From Bradyrhizobium sp. BR 10289 (GTDB taxonomy: Bacteria > Pseudomonadota > Alphaproteobacteria > Rhizobiales > Xanthobacteraceae), in assembly GCF_019455385.1 (NCBI RefSeq), contig NZ_JACOFR010000008.1:186001-250000 (forward strand): a stretch of 64,000 nucleotides of DNA. Direction: 5' to 3'. The translations under genes were made by a program, and so were the position numbers. Numbering within the stretch: the stretch's first letter is position 1; every line of letters begins with the position of its first letter. The notes below the pieces were generated by a model. The model did no database searches. It was not told where the DNA came from and was given only the letters and a program-made list of their open reading frames with translations. This document shows positions 40,458 through 49,386 of the stretch, piece by piece.

Positions 40458-41825
40458 CTATTCGCGATCGTGTGAATTGCCAGCGGCGACCGGCCGCCTG
40501 CGGAAAACAGCATAAATCAACAGACCCGAGAGCATCACGAGCATTCCCGAGAGCGAATGCATCGGCCGCTCGGTCAAAAGGTAGTACATCATGAAAGCCG
40601 TCACGAGCAGGAATACGAGCGGCGTGAACGGGTATCCCCAGGCACGATAGGGCCTGGGCAGGTTGGGATCGGTAATGCGCAGCTTGATGACGCCGGCGAC
40701 CGTGAAGAACGAGCAGAACAGCAGCGCGAACTGGATGAAGTCGAGCACCGCCTCGAAGCTGCGCGTGAACAGAAGCAAATTGGCGACCGCAAGCTGAAAC
40801 AGGATGGCATAGGCCGGCGCCCCGCTCACCGACCGCTTCGAGAACACGCGAAGAGCCGGAATGTCCTCCCCCATCGTCATCATCACGCGCGGGCCGATCC
40901 ACATCATCGCGCTGATCGAGGAGATCAGGCCGACGCAGATCATCGCGCCGACGATCCGGCCGCCGAAACTGCCGAAGATGGCGCTACCGGCGACGCTGGC
41001 GACGTCGAGCTGGCCGGCGAGCGCACTGACGGGCGTAGAGTAAAGAAACACCGCGTTCAGCGCGACGTACAGGACGAGCACGATCAGCGTGCCCGCGAGC
41101 ATCGCACGCGGCAGATTTCGCTGCGGCATGTTCATCTCGCCGATGATGTAAGTCGCGGCATTCCAGCCCGAGAACGAGTACATCACGAAGACGAGGCCGA
41201 TCGCGAACGGCGCGCTGACGATATGGGCGAGATCGCCCGGCTGCGGCGTGAAGGCAATCGGCTGCGGCACGCCGATGATGAAGCCAGCGACCAGGAAGGC
41301 GACGATCAGCACGACCTTCAAAATGGTCGAGATCAGCTGGAAGGTCGAGGAGTGCTTGACGCCGGTCAGTTGCACGATCGAGACGAGCCACACCACGCCG
41401 ATGGCGAGCGGGATCGGCGGCAGATCGGGCACGACCGATTTGGCGTATTCGCCGAACGCCATCGCGGCGAGCGCAACCGGCGCTGCAAATCCGACCGTCG
41501 CCGAGACCCAGCCGGCGAGAAAGCCGAAGGCGGGATGATAGGCACGGCCGAGGAAATTGTACTCGCCGCTCGAGCGCGGAAACATCGCCCCGAGTTCGCT
41601 GTAGGAGAACACCCCGCACAGCGCGACGATGCCGCCGACGGTCCACAGCAGCAGGATCGAGAAGCCCGACGGGATGTCCTTGACCTGAAAGCCGAGGCTG
41701 GTGAAGACGCCGACCCCGACCATATCGGCAACGACGATGGCGGTGGCGACCAGAACGGAAACCCCTGACCCGCTTCCGGTCAGCCAGCCAGTCCGGGGCG
41801 CGGGTCCCGCATCAGATGCCGTCAT
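40458..41825 (-). CDS. APC-family amino acid permease
   Basis: A 455-residue protein with 12 predicted helices. Helix 1 contains the family's unwound Gly motif region in ADMVGVGVFTSLGF, and SYSELGAMFPRSSGEYNFLGRAYHP in the helix 2-3 region is typical of the APC superfamily. MYSFSGWNAATYIIGEMNMPQRNLPRA matches helix 6-7. It probably exchanges or imports amino acids or amines with protons. An inverted repeat AGGCGT-C-ACGCCT lies 18 bases upstream of the start. It is followed by the exported 403-residue protein. Confidence 0.92.
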   Translation of the reverse strand: MTASDAGPAPRTGWLTGSGSGVSVLVATAIVVADMVGVGVFTSLGFQVKDIPSGFSILLLWTVGGIVALCGVFSYSELGAMFPRSSGEYNFLGRAYHPAFGFLAGWVSATVGFAAPVALAAMAFGEYAKSVVPDLPPIPLAIGVVWLVSIVQLTGVKHSSTFQLISTILKVVLIVAFLVAGFIIGVPQPIAFTPQPGDLAHIVSAPFAIGLVFVMYSFSGWNAATYIIGEMNMPQRNLPRAMLAGTLIVLVLYVALNAVFLYSTPVSALAGQLDVASVAGSAIFGSFGGRIVGAMICVGLISSISAMMWIGPRVMMTMGEDIPALRVFSKRSVSGAPAYAILFQLAVANLLLFTRSFEAVLDFIQFALLFCSFFTVAGVIKLRITDPNLPRPYRAWGYPFTPLVFLLVTAFMMYYLLTERPMHSLSGMLVMLSGLLIYAVFRRRPVAAGNSHDRE

Positions 41826-42209
41826 CGGGGTCCTTAAACCTCAGGCGTCACGCCTCATGGGAAGCATCGTGCAGTTCGGTCCAGTCAATTCAAGCAGGGT
41901 TAACAAGGGTTAAATGAGGCAGCCGAAATAGGTAATTCAGCACCTCTTATGCATCCTCTTGGACAATAAACCGGCGGAGACACCGGAACATCCCGAGTCT
42001 CTCCCCCACAATCAGGACACGATTGCATGGTCCTTTTGAGCGTTCCGGATGTGGGGAATTTTCTCCGGACGCTTAACGTCGCCTAAACGCCAGTCGGCTC
42101 AATTGTCTTAAGATGCCGATGAGCGTGACTTGGGTCGTGACTTTGGGGTCATGGGTGGATGGTCGGGGCCGTTCCGAAATCAAGAGCTGATGGTCGTGCC
42201 GATCGGACC
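41826..42209. other. Intergenic region with a short inverted repeat near the APC start
   Basis: A roughly 384-base region. AGGCGT-C-ACGCCT at 41843-41855 is a perfect six-base-arm inverted repeat 18 bases from the APC start, a possible operator. Two direct TTAAC-type boxes (41897-41915) and a near-CtrA motif at about 42072 are present, but their spacing is not canonical. I see no gene in this interval other than the N-terminal extension of the following frame. Confidence 0.45.
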
Positions 42210-43499
42210 ATGTCCGGTCGGCGCGGTCGCGCGCTCCGGATCGGCCTGATCTCAGCCTTGGTGCCGATGTCCTTGACGCTGGTTCAATGCGGCAAGGCGC
42301 CGAACCCGGCGACACTGGCGGCGAACTCGCAGGCCAATGTGCAAGTGGTCAATCAGGTCGTCGCCAAAACCAATCCGCAAACCACCAATCAGCAAGTCGC
42401 CAGCGGCGACACGTTCGAGGACCGCTTCCCCGCCCCGCAGTTCAGGGAACGCTTCCCCTCCGCGAGCGAGAGTTTTCTGCAACGGCAGATGTCGGACTTC
42501 TCGCCGAAGCGCGCCGTGCAGCAGCAGGCGCAGCCGGAGCAGGCACCCTACAAGGTGGCCTCGCTCGCCCCGCAGGTGCCGTATCAACGCCCGCAGCGCG
42601 AGGACCTGACGACGCTCGTCAGCATGAAGTCGTCCGCCTTCCCCTATTTCGGCAACAACCCCGCGTCCGACGCGCCCTTCCTCAACATCTCCAAGGGCGA
42701 CCGCCGCGGCCATCGCAGCTATTCGGGGCGCGTCTACTGGCAGGACGAGACTTACAGCGACAGCCGCGTGCTGGTGCACGTCCCCGAGCATTTCGACGTG
42801 CGCAAGCCGGGCGTGATCGTGCTGTTCTTCCACGGCAATGGCGCAACACTCGAGCGCGACGTGCGCGACCGGCAGCTGGTGCCGCAGCAGGTGACAGATT
42901 CCGGCGCCAATGCCATCCTGCTCGCGCCGCAGATGGCGGTCGACGCCGCCGATTCCAGCGCCGGAAAGTTCTGGCAGGCCGGCGGCCTCAAGCGCTTCAT
43001 GGAGGAGTCGGCGAGCCACCTCGCCCGCCTCACCGGCGATCCCAACAGCGCTCGCGCCTTCGCCAATATGCCGATCGTCATCGTCGGTTACAGCGGCGGC
43101 TTCCTGCCGACGGCCTGGAGCCTCGAGGTCGGCGGCATCAGCGACCGCGTCCGTGGCGTCGTGCTGCTCGACGCCGTCTATGGCGAGATGGACAAGTTCG
43201 CCTCCTGGATCGAGAGCCACCGCTCCGGCTTCTTCGTCAGCTCCTACACCCGCTACACCGCGCGTCGCGACCGCGAGCTGATGAGCATGCTCAGGCAGAA
43301 GGGCATCAGCGTCTCCGAGGACATGGACGGCCCGTTACGTCCCGGCAGCGTGGTGTTCGTCGAGACTGGCGAGGGCATCACCCACCGCGACTACGTCAAT
43401 CGCGCCTGGACGCAATATCCGCTCAAGGACGTGCTGGTGAAGATGGCGGCAACGCCGGCACTGGCGCTGACGCGCGTGGCGGCGGCGGCAAGCCGCTAG
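42210..43499 (+). CDS. Alpha/beta hydrolase, exported
   Basis: A 429-residue protein. The N-terminus RRGRALRIGLISALVPMSLTLVQCG is a signal sequence with a Cys at the position of a lipobox, though LVQC is a poor match. Gln/Ala/Pro-rich linker, then an alpha/beta hydrolase domain: VLFFHGNGATLERDV, IVGYSGGFLPTAWSLE (nucleophile Ser) and a candidate histidine in EGITHRDYV. The substrate is unknown. The frame is open upstream to ATG 42159; I use ATG 42210 because the signal peptide begins there. Confidence 0.75.
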   Translation: MSGRRGRALRIGLISALVPMSLTLVQCGKAPNPATLAANSQANVQVVNQVVAKTNPQTTNQQVASGDTFEDRFPAPQFRERFPSASESFLQRQMSDFSPKRAVQQQAQPEQAPYKVASLAPQVPYQRPQREDLTTLVSMKSSAFPYFGNNPASDAPFLNISKGDRRGHRSYSGRVYWQDETYSDSRVLVHVPEHFDVRKPGVIVLFFHGNGATLERDVRDRQLVPQQVTDSGANAILLAPQMAVDAADSSAGKFWQAGGLKRFMEESASHLARLTGDPNSARAFANMPIVIVGYSGGFLPTAWSLEVGGISDRVRGVVLLDAVYGEMDKFASWIESHRSGFFVSSYTRYTARRDRELMSMLRQKGISVSEDMDGPLRPGSVVFVETGEGITHRDYVNRAWTQYPLKDVLVKMAATPALALTRVAAAASR

Positions 43500-43531
43500 A
43501 TATTGCGCGAACGGATCTTGCTGCGCCAACC

Positions 43532-43909
43532 TCAGGTCTTGGGCAGCTTTGGAATGCTCTCGGCAAAGCCATTGTAGCAAGCCAGCCGCTCATCCTCTTC
43601 CTTGAAGAATTTGCAATCGGCGTAGCCTTTGGCCTTCGCCGGCTTCGGCTTCGGCGCCGGCGGGATGATTGCATCGTAGCAGTTGAGCCGGTCCTTGGTG
43701 CCGTCGTCGATGTCCAGGCAGGCCTGCAGCCGCGCCGCGATGGATTGCGGCTTGCCCTTCGGCGCCGGAGTGGCGGTCGCAGCCGCGGCCTTCGTCCCCT
43801 TCGGCTTGACCTGCACCAGCGGCTTGTCCCCCACCATCGGTGGCTTGTCGGTTTGCGCAAACGCGGAGGCTGAATAGAGCACCGCGGCAACCGCCAGAAT
43901 CATCCTCAT
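43532..43909 (-). CDS. Small exported protein with two Cys-rich repeats
   Basis: A 125-residue protein with signal peptide ending ASAFA-QTD. After an Ala/Lys/Pro-rich linker, two related elements are visible: QACLDIDDGTKDRLNCYD and DCKFFKEEDERLACYNG, each with Cys-x8-10-Cys-Tyr. DRLxCYD is a known short element of exported proteins, and here it is duplicated. I choose ATG 43909 since the longer frame starts with TTG. Function unknown. Confidence 0.75.
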   Translation of the reverse strand: MRMILAVAAVLYSASAFAQTDKPPMVGDKPLVQVKPKGTKAAAATATPAPKGKPQSIAARLQACLDIDDGTKDRLNCYDAIIPPAPKPKPAKAKGYADCKFFKEEDERLACYNGFAESIPKLPKT

Positions 43910-43997
43910 TTCAGTCAACTCTCTTTGGTCCCCATGCCCGCCTTCTAGCGCTCCCGCGCGCGGTTTGCCAAGCGCCTTCCGCGCTGGAAAACGCGGG

Positions 43998-45173
43998 TCA
44001 GACCGTCGCCGCAGTCGCCGGCCGGGGCCGGGTCAGGATCACCAGGACCAGCGCGGCCACGACGAAGCCGACCGCGACGAAGCCGAGCGGATGCAGCATT
44101 TCGCGGGCGAACAGCAATCCGCCGATGGCGGAGCCGACCGCCTGGCCGATGTAGAGGACGGAAGTGTTGAGCGCGACAGTTGCCGACGCAAGCTGAGGTG
44201 CCGCCGCGACCAGCCGCACCTGCTGCATCGAATTGGTCGAGGCAAAGCCGAGACCCCAGATCGCGACCGCGCCCACCATCAGCACCAGCGTGCCGGCGCC
44301 GAGCGCCCAACCCGCGATGCCCGCCAGCAGCAGGCAGGTGAACAGCAGCGAGGTGCGATAAGGCCCCCAGGTGTCGACGATGCGGGTCGCGATGACGACG
44401 CCGAGGAAACCGCAAACGCCATAGATGCCGAACACCAGACCGATCGCATCGGGGCTGGCGTTAGTGAGCTTCTTGAGCAGCGGGCCCATGAAGGTGAACA
44501 CCACGAACTGCCCGGCCATCTGCAGCATCGTGATTGCCAGCAGCAGCAGGATTGCCTTGCTGCGGCCGACCGCGCTCCAGGTCTTCAAATCAACAGGCGT
44601 GCCCTTCAATCCTGCCGGCAAGCGCAACAGCAAGAGCAGAAAGCTGATGCAACCGAGTGCGCCGATCCCGCCATAGGCCGCCCGCCAGCCATAGCGGCTG
44701 GCCATGAAGGTGATCAGCGGCAGGCCGACGGCGGCAGCGAGCGACCAGCCGAGGAAGATGTAGGCAATCGTGCTGCCGCGCCGCTCCACCGGCACGATCA
44801 GCGCCGCCGTGCCGGCCGCCTGCGGCGTATAGAGCGCGCCGACCGCGAGCATGACCAGGCGAATGACGAGGAGGCTGGTGTAGTCGGGCGCGAAAGCCGA
44901 GGCGAGATTGCCGAGCGCCAGCACCGCCAGCGTCGTCGTCAGCAGCGTCTTCCGTTCGACGCGGCTGGTGAGCCAAGCCGTGAGCGGCGAGCCGATGCAC
45001 AGCGTGGCCGCACCGAAGGTGATCAGCAGCGCGGCCGTATGGATGCTGATGCCGAGCCCAGCCGACAGCTCCGGCAGCATGCCCGCCGGTGCCAGCACCG
45101 AGCTGCCGGTGACGAGATTCCCAAGCATCAGGGCGGTTGGCGCGAGGTGGCCGGCGGCGGGCGGTTTTTGCAT
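43998..45173 (-). CDS. MFS transporter, DHA1-like (drug or metabolite efflux type)
   Basis: A 391-residue membrane protein with 12 hydrophobic segments. Motif A is degenerate (LTAWLTSRVERKTLL), and RLVMLAVGALYTPQAAGTAALIV with RRGSTIAYIFLGWSLAAAVGLPL suits the arabinose-efflux-permease (AraJ/YdhP) branch of DHA1. Export of a metabolite is more likely than uptake, but the substrate is not known. It is divergent from thrS by 182 bases. Confidence 0.9.
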   Translation of the reverse strand: MQKPPAAGHLAPTALMLGNLVTGSSVLAPAGMLPELSAGLGISIHTAALLITFGAATLCIGSPLTAWLTSRVERKTLLTTTLAVLALGNLASAFAPDYTSLLVIRLVMLAVGALYTPQAAGTAALIVPVERRGSTIAYIFLGWSLAAAVGLPLITFMASRYGWRAAYGGIGALGCISFLLLLLRLPAGLKGTPVDLKTWSAVGRSKAILLLLAITMLQMAGQFVVFTFMGPLLKKLTNASPDAIGLVFGIYGVCGFLGVVIATRIVDTWGPYRTSLLFTCLLLAGIAGWALGAGTLVLMVGAVAIWGLGFASTNSMQQVRLVAAAPQLASATVALNTSVLYIGQAVGSAIGGLLFAREMLHPLGFVAVGFVVAALVLVILTRPRPATAATV

Positions 45174-45355
45174 GCAAGTGCATGTAGAGCGGCCGCCGGC
45201 TAGTTAAAGGGCGCAGCGCGAAATAGTTGGCGTACCGCGGCTTTTGCGCGCCACTTTCTTGGAAATGCCGGATTGCGCAGGCCGAATCGCCTGATATATC
45301 GCTCGTTCCCGCTTACCTGCGCTCGTTCGCAGGAGTGAGCTTCAGGAGAAAAGCA

Positions 45356-47398
45356 ATGTCCGACCAGCCCAAATCCGAATCCGGCTTCCAATATTCCCTC
45401 AGCAATTTGAAGCCCGTGACCCCCGCCGCCAAAGTCACCCTCACCTTCCCCGACGGCGCCCAGCGCCAATATGACAAAAGCATTACCGGGCTCGAGATCG
45501 CCAAGGGCATCTCGCCCTCGCTCGCCAAGCGCACGGTTGCGATGGCGCTCGACGGTGTGGTCGCCGACCTCGACGATCCGATCGAAGCCGATGCCAAGAT
45601 CGAGCTGATCAACCGCGACGATCCGCGCGCGCTCGAATTGATCCGCCACGACTGCGCCCACGTGCTGGCCGAAGCGGTGCAGACGCTCTGGCCGGGCACG
45701 CAAGTCACCATCGGTCCGGTGATCGAGAACGGCTTCTATTACGACTTCTTCCGCAACGAGCCGTTCACGCCGGAAGACTTTGCCGCGATCGAGAAGAAGA
45801 TGCGCGAGATCATCGCGCGCGACAAACCTTTCACGAAGGAGGTTTGGGATCGCGAGAAAACGAAACAGGTGTTCCGCGACAAGGGCGAGGCCTTCAAGGT
45901 CGAGCTGGTCGATGCCATTCCCGGCAACGAGCCGATCAAGATCTACTACCAGGGCGACTGGTTCGATCTCTGCCGCGGCCCGCACATGACCTCGACCGGC
46001 AAGATCGGCAACGCCTTCAAGCTGATGAAGGTGGCCGGCGCCTATTGGCGCGGCGACAGCAACAACCCCATGCTGACCCGCATCTACGGCACCGCCTTCG
46101 CCAAGCAGGAGGACCTCGACGCTTACCTCAAGCAGATCGAGGAAGCCGAGAAACGCGACCATCGCAAGCTCGGGCGCGAGCTCGACCTCTTCCATTTCCA
46201 GGAGGAAGGTCCGGGCGTCGTGTTCTGGCACCCGAAGGGCTGGACCATCTTCCAGCAGCTGATCGCCTATATGCGCCGGCGCCTCGCCGGCGACTACAAC
46301 GAGGTCAACGCGCCGCAGATCCTCGACAAGGTGCTGTGGGAGACCTCGGGCCATTGGGGCTGGTACCGCGAGAACATGTTCGCGGCTCAATCTGCCGGTG
46401 ATGAGGCCGAGGACAAGCGCTGGTTTGCGCTGAAGCCGATGAACTGCCCCGGCCACGTGCAGATCTTCAAGCACGGCCTGAAGAGCTACCGCGACCTGCC
46501 GCTGCGCCTCGCCGAGTTCGGCGTGGTGCATCGCTATGAGCCCTCGGGCGCCATGCACGGCTTGATGCGCGTGCGCGGTTTCACCCAGGACGACGCGCAT
46601 GTCTTCTGCATGGAGGACCAGCTCGCCGACGAGTGCCTGAAGATCAACGATCTGATCCTGTCGACCTACGCCGATTTCGGCTTCACCGGTGATCTCACGG
46701 TCAAGCTCTCGACCCGGCCGGAGAAGCGCGTCGGCACCGATGCGATGTGGGACCATGCCGAGCGCGTGATGGCGACGGTGTTGAGCGAGATCCAGGCGCA
46801 GAACAATCACATCAAGACCGAGATCAATCCGGGCGAAGGCGCCTTCTACGGGCCGAAGTTCGAATATGTGCTGCGCGACGCGATCGGCCGCGACTGGCAG
46901 TGCGGCACCACGCAGGTCGACTTCAACCTGCCGGAACGGTTCGGTGCGTTCTACATCGACCATGACAGCGGCAAGAAGGCGCCGGTGATGGTCCACCGCG
47001 CGATCTGCGGCTCGATGGAGCGCTTCATCGGCATCCTGATCGAGCACTATGCCGGCAACTTCCCGCTCTGGCTCTCGCCGGTGCAGGTGGTGGTCACCAC
47101 CATCACCTCGGAAGCGGACGAATACGCCAAGCAGGTGCTTGAGCAGGTCCGCCGCGCCGGGCTTCGGGCCGAGATCGATCTTCGCAACGAGAAGATCAAC
47201 TACAAGGTCCGCGAGCACTCGCTGGCGAAGATTCCGGCGCTGCTGGTCTGCGGCAAGAAGGAAGCCGAGACGCAATCGGTGTCGGTCCGCCGGCTCGGCA
47301 GCGAGGGCCAGAAGGTGATGATGACGGCGGAGGCGATCGCCGCCCTCGTCGACGAAGCGACCCCGCCGGATGTGAAGCGAGCGCGCGAGGCGGCTTAA
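45356..47398 (+). CDS. thrS: Threonyl-tRNA synthetase
   Basis: A 680-residue enzyme that charges tRNA-Thr. TGS domain at about 23-85 ([19 protein letters not shown]), editing domain with [12 protein letters not shown] and the second zinc-like histidine region, then the class II catalytic core: [28 protein letters not shown] (motif 2 region), [29 protein letters not shown] and [14 protein letters not shown] (motif 3 region). The C-terminal anticodon-binding domain starts about [16 protein letters not shown] precedes ATG 45356. A full-length, normal copy. Confidence 0.97.
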   Translation: MSDQPKSESGFQYSLSNLKPVTPAAKVTLTFPDGAQRQYDKSITGLEIAKGISPSLAKRTVAMALDGVVADLDDPIEADAKIELINRDDPRALELIRHDCAHVLAEAVQTLWPGTQVTIGPVIENGFYYDFFRNEPFTPEDFAAIEKKMREIIARDKPFTKEVWDREKTKQVFRDKGEAFKVELVDAIPGNEPIKIYYQGDWFDLCRGPHMTSTGKIGNAFKLMKVAGAYWRGDSNNPMLTRIYGTAFAKQEDLDAYLKQIEEAEKRDHRKLGRELDLFHFQEEGPGVVFWHPKGWTIFQQLIAYMRRRLAGDYNEVNAPQILDKVLWETSGHWGWYRENMFAAQSAGDEAEDKRWFALKPMNCPGHVQIFKHGLKSYRDLPLRLAEFGVVHRYEPSGAMHGLMRVRGFTQDDAHVFCMEDQLADECLKINDLILSTYADFGFTGDLTVKLSTRPEKRVGTDAMWDHAERVMATVLSEIQAQNNHIKTEINPGEGAFYGPKFEYVLRDAIGRDWQCGTTQVDFNLPERFGAFYIDHDSGKKAPVMVHRAICGSMERFIGILIEHYAGNFPLWLSPVQVVVTTITSEADEYAKQVLEQVRRAGLRAEIDLRNEKINYKVREHSLAKIPALLVCGKKEAETQSVSVRRLGSEGQKVMMTAEAIAALVDEATPPDVKRAREAA

Positions 47399-47490
47399 GT
47401 CCTGAATCGATCTAAATTCGCTTCCGGTTGCGGGCGTGCATGCTTATCTGGGCATGGCACGCCCGTAGCCCATTTGAAGAGGCCATCGCA

Positions 47491-48054
47491 ATGCCCGACG
47501 CCATCGAACTCCTGAAGACCCGCCGCTCGGTCAAGCCCCGCGAGATGACCGGCCCTGGTCCCTCGCCGGCCGAGCTCGAGACCATTCTCACCATCGGCGC
47601 ACGCGTGCCTGATCACGGCAAGCTTGCACCATGGCGTTTCATCATTTTCGAGGGCGACGCGCGCCAGCGCGCCGGCGAGGTGATCGCGAAGGTCTTTGCC
47701 CGGAAGAATCCCGGCGCCCCCGCCGCCGACGTCGAGATCGAGCGCAAGCGTCTGATGGACGCCCCGCTGGTGATCGGCATCGTCAGCTTCACAAAACCGC
47801 ATCCGAAGGTGCCGGCGTTCGAGCAGGAATTGTCGGCGGGCGCGAGTGCCATGAACATCGTGACGGCCGCGACCGCGCTCGGCTACGGCGCCTGCTGGCT
47901 CACCGGCTGGTTCTCGTTCGATCGCGACGTGCTCGACGGCCTCGGTCTCAAGCCGGACGAGAAGCTCGCCGGCTTCATCCACATCGGTACGCCCACCAAA
48001 CCGAGCGAGGACCGTCCGCGACCGTTCCTTTCTGAAATCGTGACGCGTTTTTAA
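47491..48054 (+). CDS. Nitroreductase-family flavoprotein
   Basis: A 187-residue FMN-dependent oxidoreductase of the YdjA-like subgroup. Landmarks are LKTRRSVKPREMTGPGP (FMN phosphate contact), RVPDHGKLAPWRFIIFEG, LSAGASAMNIVTAATALGYGACWLTGW and HIGTPTKPSEDRPRP. Subgroup members reduce nitro or enone compounds, sometimes with other physiological substrates. The start is ATG 47491. It follows thrS by 92 bases on the same strand. Confidence 0.92.
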   Translation: MPDAIELLKTRRSVKPREMTGPGPSPAELETILTIGARVPDHGKLAPWRFIIFEGDARQRAGEVIAKVFARKNPGAPAADVEIERKRLMDAPLVIGIVSFTKPHPKVPAFEQELSAGASAMNIVTAATALGYGACWLTGWFSFDRDVLDGLGLKPDEKLAGFIHIGTPTKPSEDRPRPFLSEIVTRF

Positions 48055-48117
48055 TCGAAGTCTTGTTGACGCTTCTGATGTCTTGCGGCTTTGATCCCAG
48101 CGAGGGAGGAAGCCCGG

Positions 48118-49386
48118 ATGAAGCGTCGCGAATTTCTGGTCGGAGCCGCGCTGCTGGCGGGGACGATGGCAGGCAGCCGCGCCGCCGACATCCCTGCCCC
48201 CTCGCCTGCCGGCCTTGATCGCATTACCGACTATTTCAACAACGAGGTCGGAAGCGGCCGGCTGCCGGGCGCGGTGATCCTGGTGCAGCAGCACGGCAAG
48301 CCGGTCTACCTCAGGAATTTTGGCGTGCGCGACACCCGGACGGGCCTTGCGATGACGCCCGACACGATCTTCGCCATCCATTCGATGACCAAGCCGATCA
48401 CGTGCCTGGGCGCAATGATGCTGATCGACGAAGGCAGGCTCGCGCTCACCGATCCCGTGTCGAAATACGTGCCCCTCTTCGCCGAGACCAAGGTCGGCGT
48501 GGAGATTGAAAAGGCAGGCAGCACCTCGACGATCGAACTCGAGCCGCCGGTGCGTCCCGTCAACATCGAGGATCTGCTGCGGCACACCTCGGGCATCAGC
48601 TACGATTATATTGGTGCTCCATGGGTGATGGACGTTTATCTGGCCGCCAACCTGTTCGACGGCCCGTTCAACAACAGGCAGTTCGCCGATCGCATCGCGA
48701 AGCTGCCGCTGACGCGTCAGCCCGGCACGCTCTGGCGCTACGGCCACTCCACCGACGTACTCGGCGCCATCATCGAGATCATCTCGGGGCAGACGCTCTA
48801 CCAATTCCTCAAACAACGCGTGCTCGATCCGCTCGGTATGACCAGCACCAAATTCGTGCTGACCGCGCCGGAGGAGCGCGCGCGGATGGCGCGGCCGCTG
48901 CCGAACGACCCCGTGCTACTCGCTGGCGAGCGCGACCGCCTCGCCCATCCCGAATGGGAGTCCGGCGGCGGCGGGCTGCTCTCGACCATCACCGACTACC
49001 AACGCTTCTCTCAGATGCTTCTCAACGGCGGCGAGTTCGAGGGCAAGCGCTACCTCAGCCCTGCCGCGTTCAAGGCGATGACGACCGATCATATCGGCCC
49101 CGGCTCGGGTGTCGGGCGCGACTATTTCTATTTCCCGGGCGACGGCTTTGGCTACGGCTACGGCGTGGGCGTGCGCACCGATCCCGGCCATGCAAAGCCG
49201 CCGCCGGCGGGCTCGATCGGCGAATTGAAATGGGACTCGGGCAGCGGCACCTATTTCGGCGTCGATCCCGAGCTCGACATGGTCTACCTGATGATGCAGC
49301 AGACCCAGAATGAGCGCAGCCGCATCACGCCCGCCTTCAAGGAATTGGTCTATGGCTGCTTCCCGGAAGCGCTACGCCGCCCGTGA
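48118..49386 (+). CDS. Serine hydrolase, beta-lactamase/esterase fold, exported
   Basis: A 422-residue protein. MKRREFLVGAALLAG with an Ala-rich stretch is a twin-arginine-like signal peptide. The SxxK motif is in AIHSMTKPITC (Ser89-Lys92). At the usual YxN position there is RYGHSTD, i.e. Tyr208-Gly-His210 instead of Asn. SGGGGLLSTITDYQRFSQM and the C-terminal DSGSGTYFGVDPELDMVYLMM fit class C-related esterases. The tail overlaps the stop of the convergent PAS-GGDEF-EAL gene by 15 bases. Substrate unknown. Confidence 0.88.
   Translation: MKRREFLVGAALLAGTMAGSRAADIPAPSPAGLDRITDYFNNEVGSGRLPGAVILVQQHGKPVYLRNFGVRDTRTGLAMTPDTIFAIHSMTKPITCLGAMMLIDEGRLALTDPVSKYVPLFAETKVGVEIEKAGSTSTIELEPPVRPVNIEDLLRHTSGISYDYIGAPWVMDVYLAANLFDGPFNNRQFADRIAKLPLTRQPGTLWRYGHSTDVLGAIIEIISGQTLYQFLKQRVLDPLGMTSTKFVLTAPEERARMARPLPNDPVLLAGERDRLAHPEWESGGGGLLSTITDYQRFSQMLLNGGEFEGKRYLSPAAFKAMTTDHIGPGSGVGRDYFYFPGDGFGYGYGVGVRTDPGHAKPPPAGSIGELKWDSGSGTYFGVDPELDMVYLMMQQTQNERSRITPAFKELVYGCFPEALRRP

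Noticed and set aside
40557..41768. 403-codon plus-strand open frame
   Set aside because: It lies antisense to the APC permease gene, is very rich in Arg, Asp and His and lacks any domain, so it is a shadow of high-G+C codon structure.
41897..41915. TTAAC boxes that look like a CtrA site
   Set aside because: The two TTAA words are separated by six bases, not seven, so it does not match the consensus; the motif at about 42072 has a mismatch too.
45174..45355. Possible T-box-type leader before thrS
   Set aside because: No specifier loop, T-box sequence or terminator hairpin is seen, and T-boxes are not expected in alphaproteobacteria.
45200..47275. 691-codon minus-strand open frame over thrS
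   Set aside because: It is antisense to a full-length threonyl-tRNA synthetase with all motifs.
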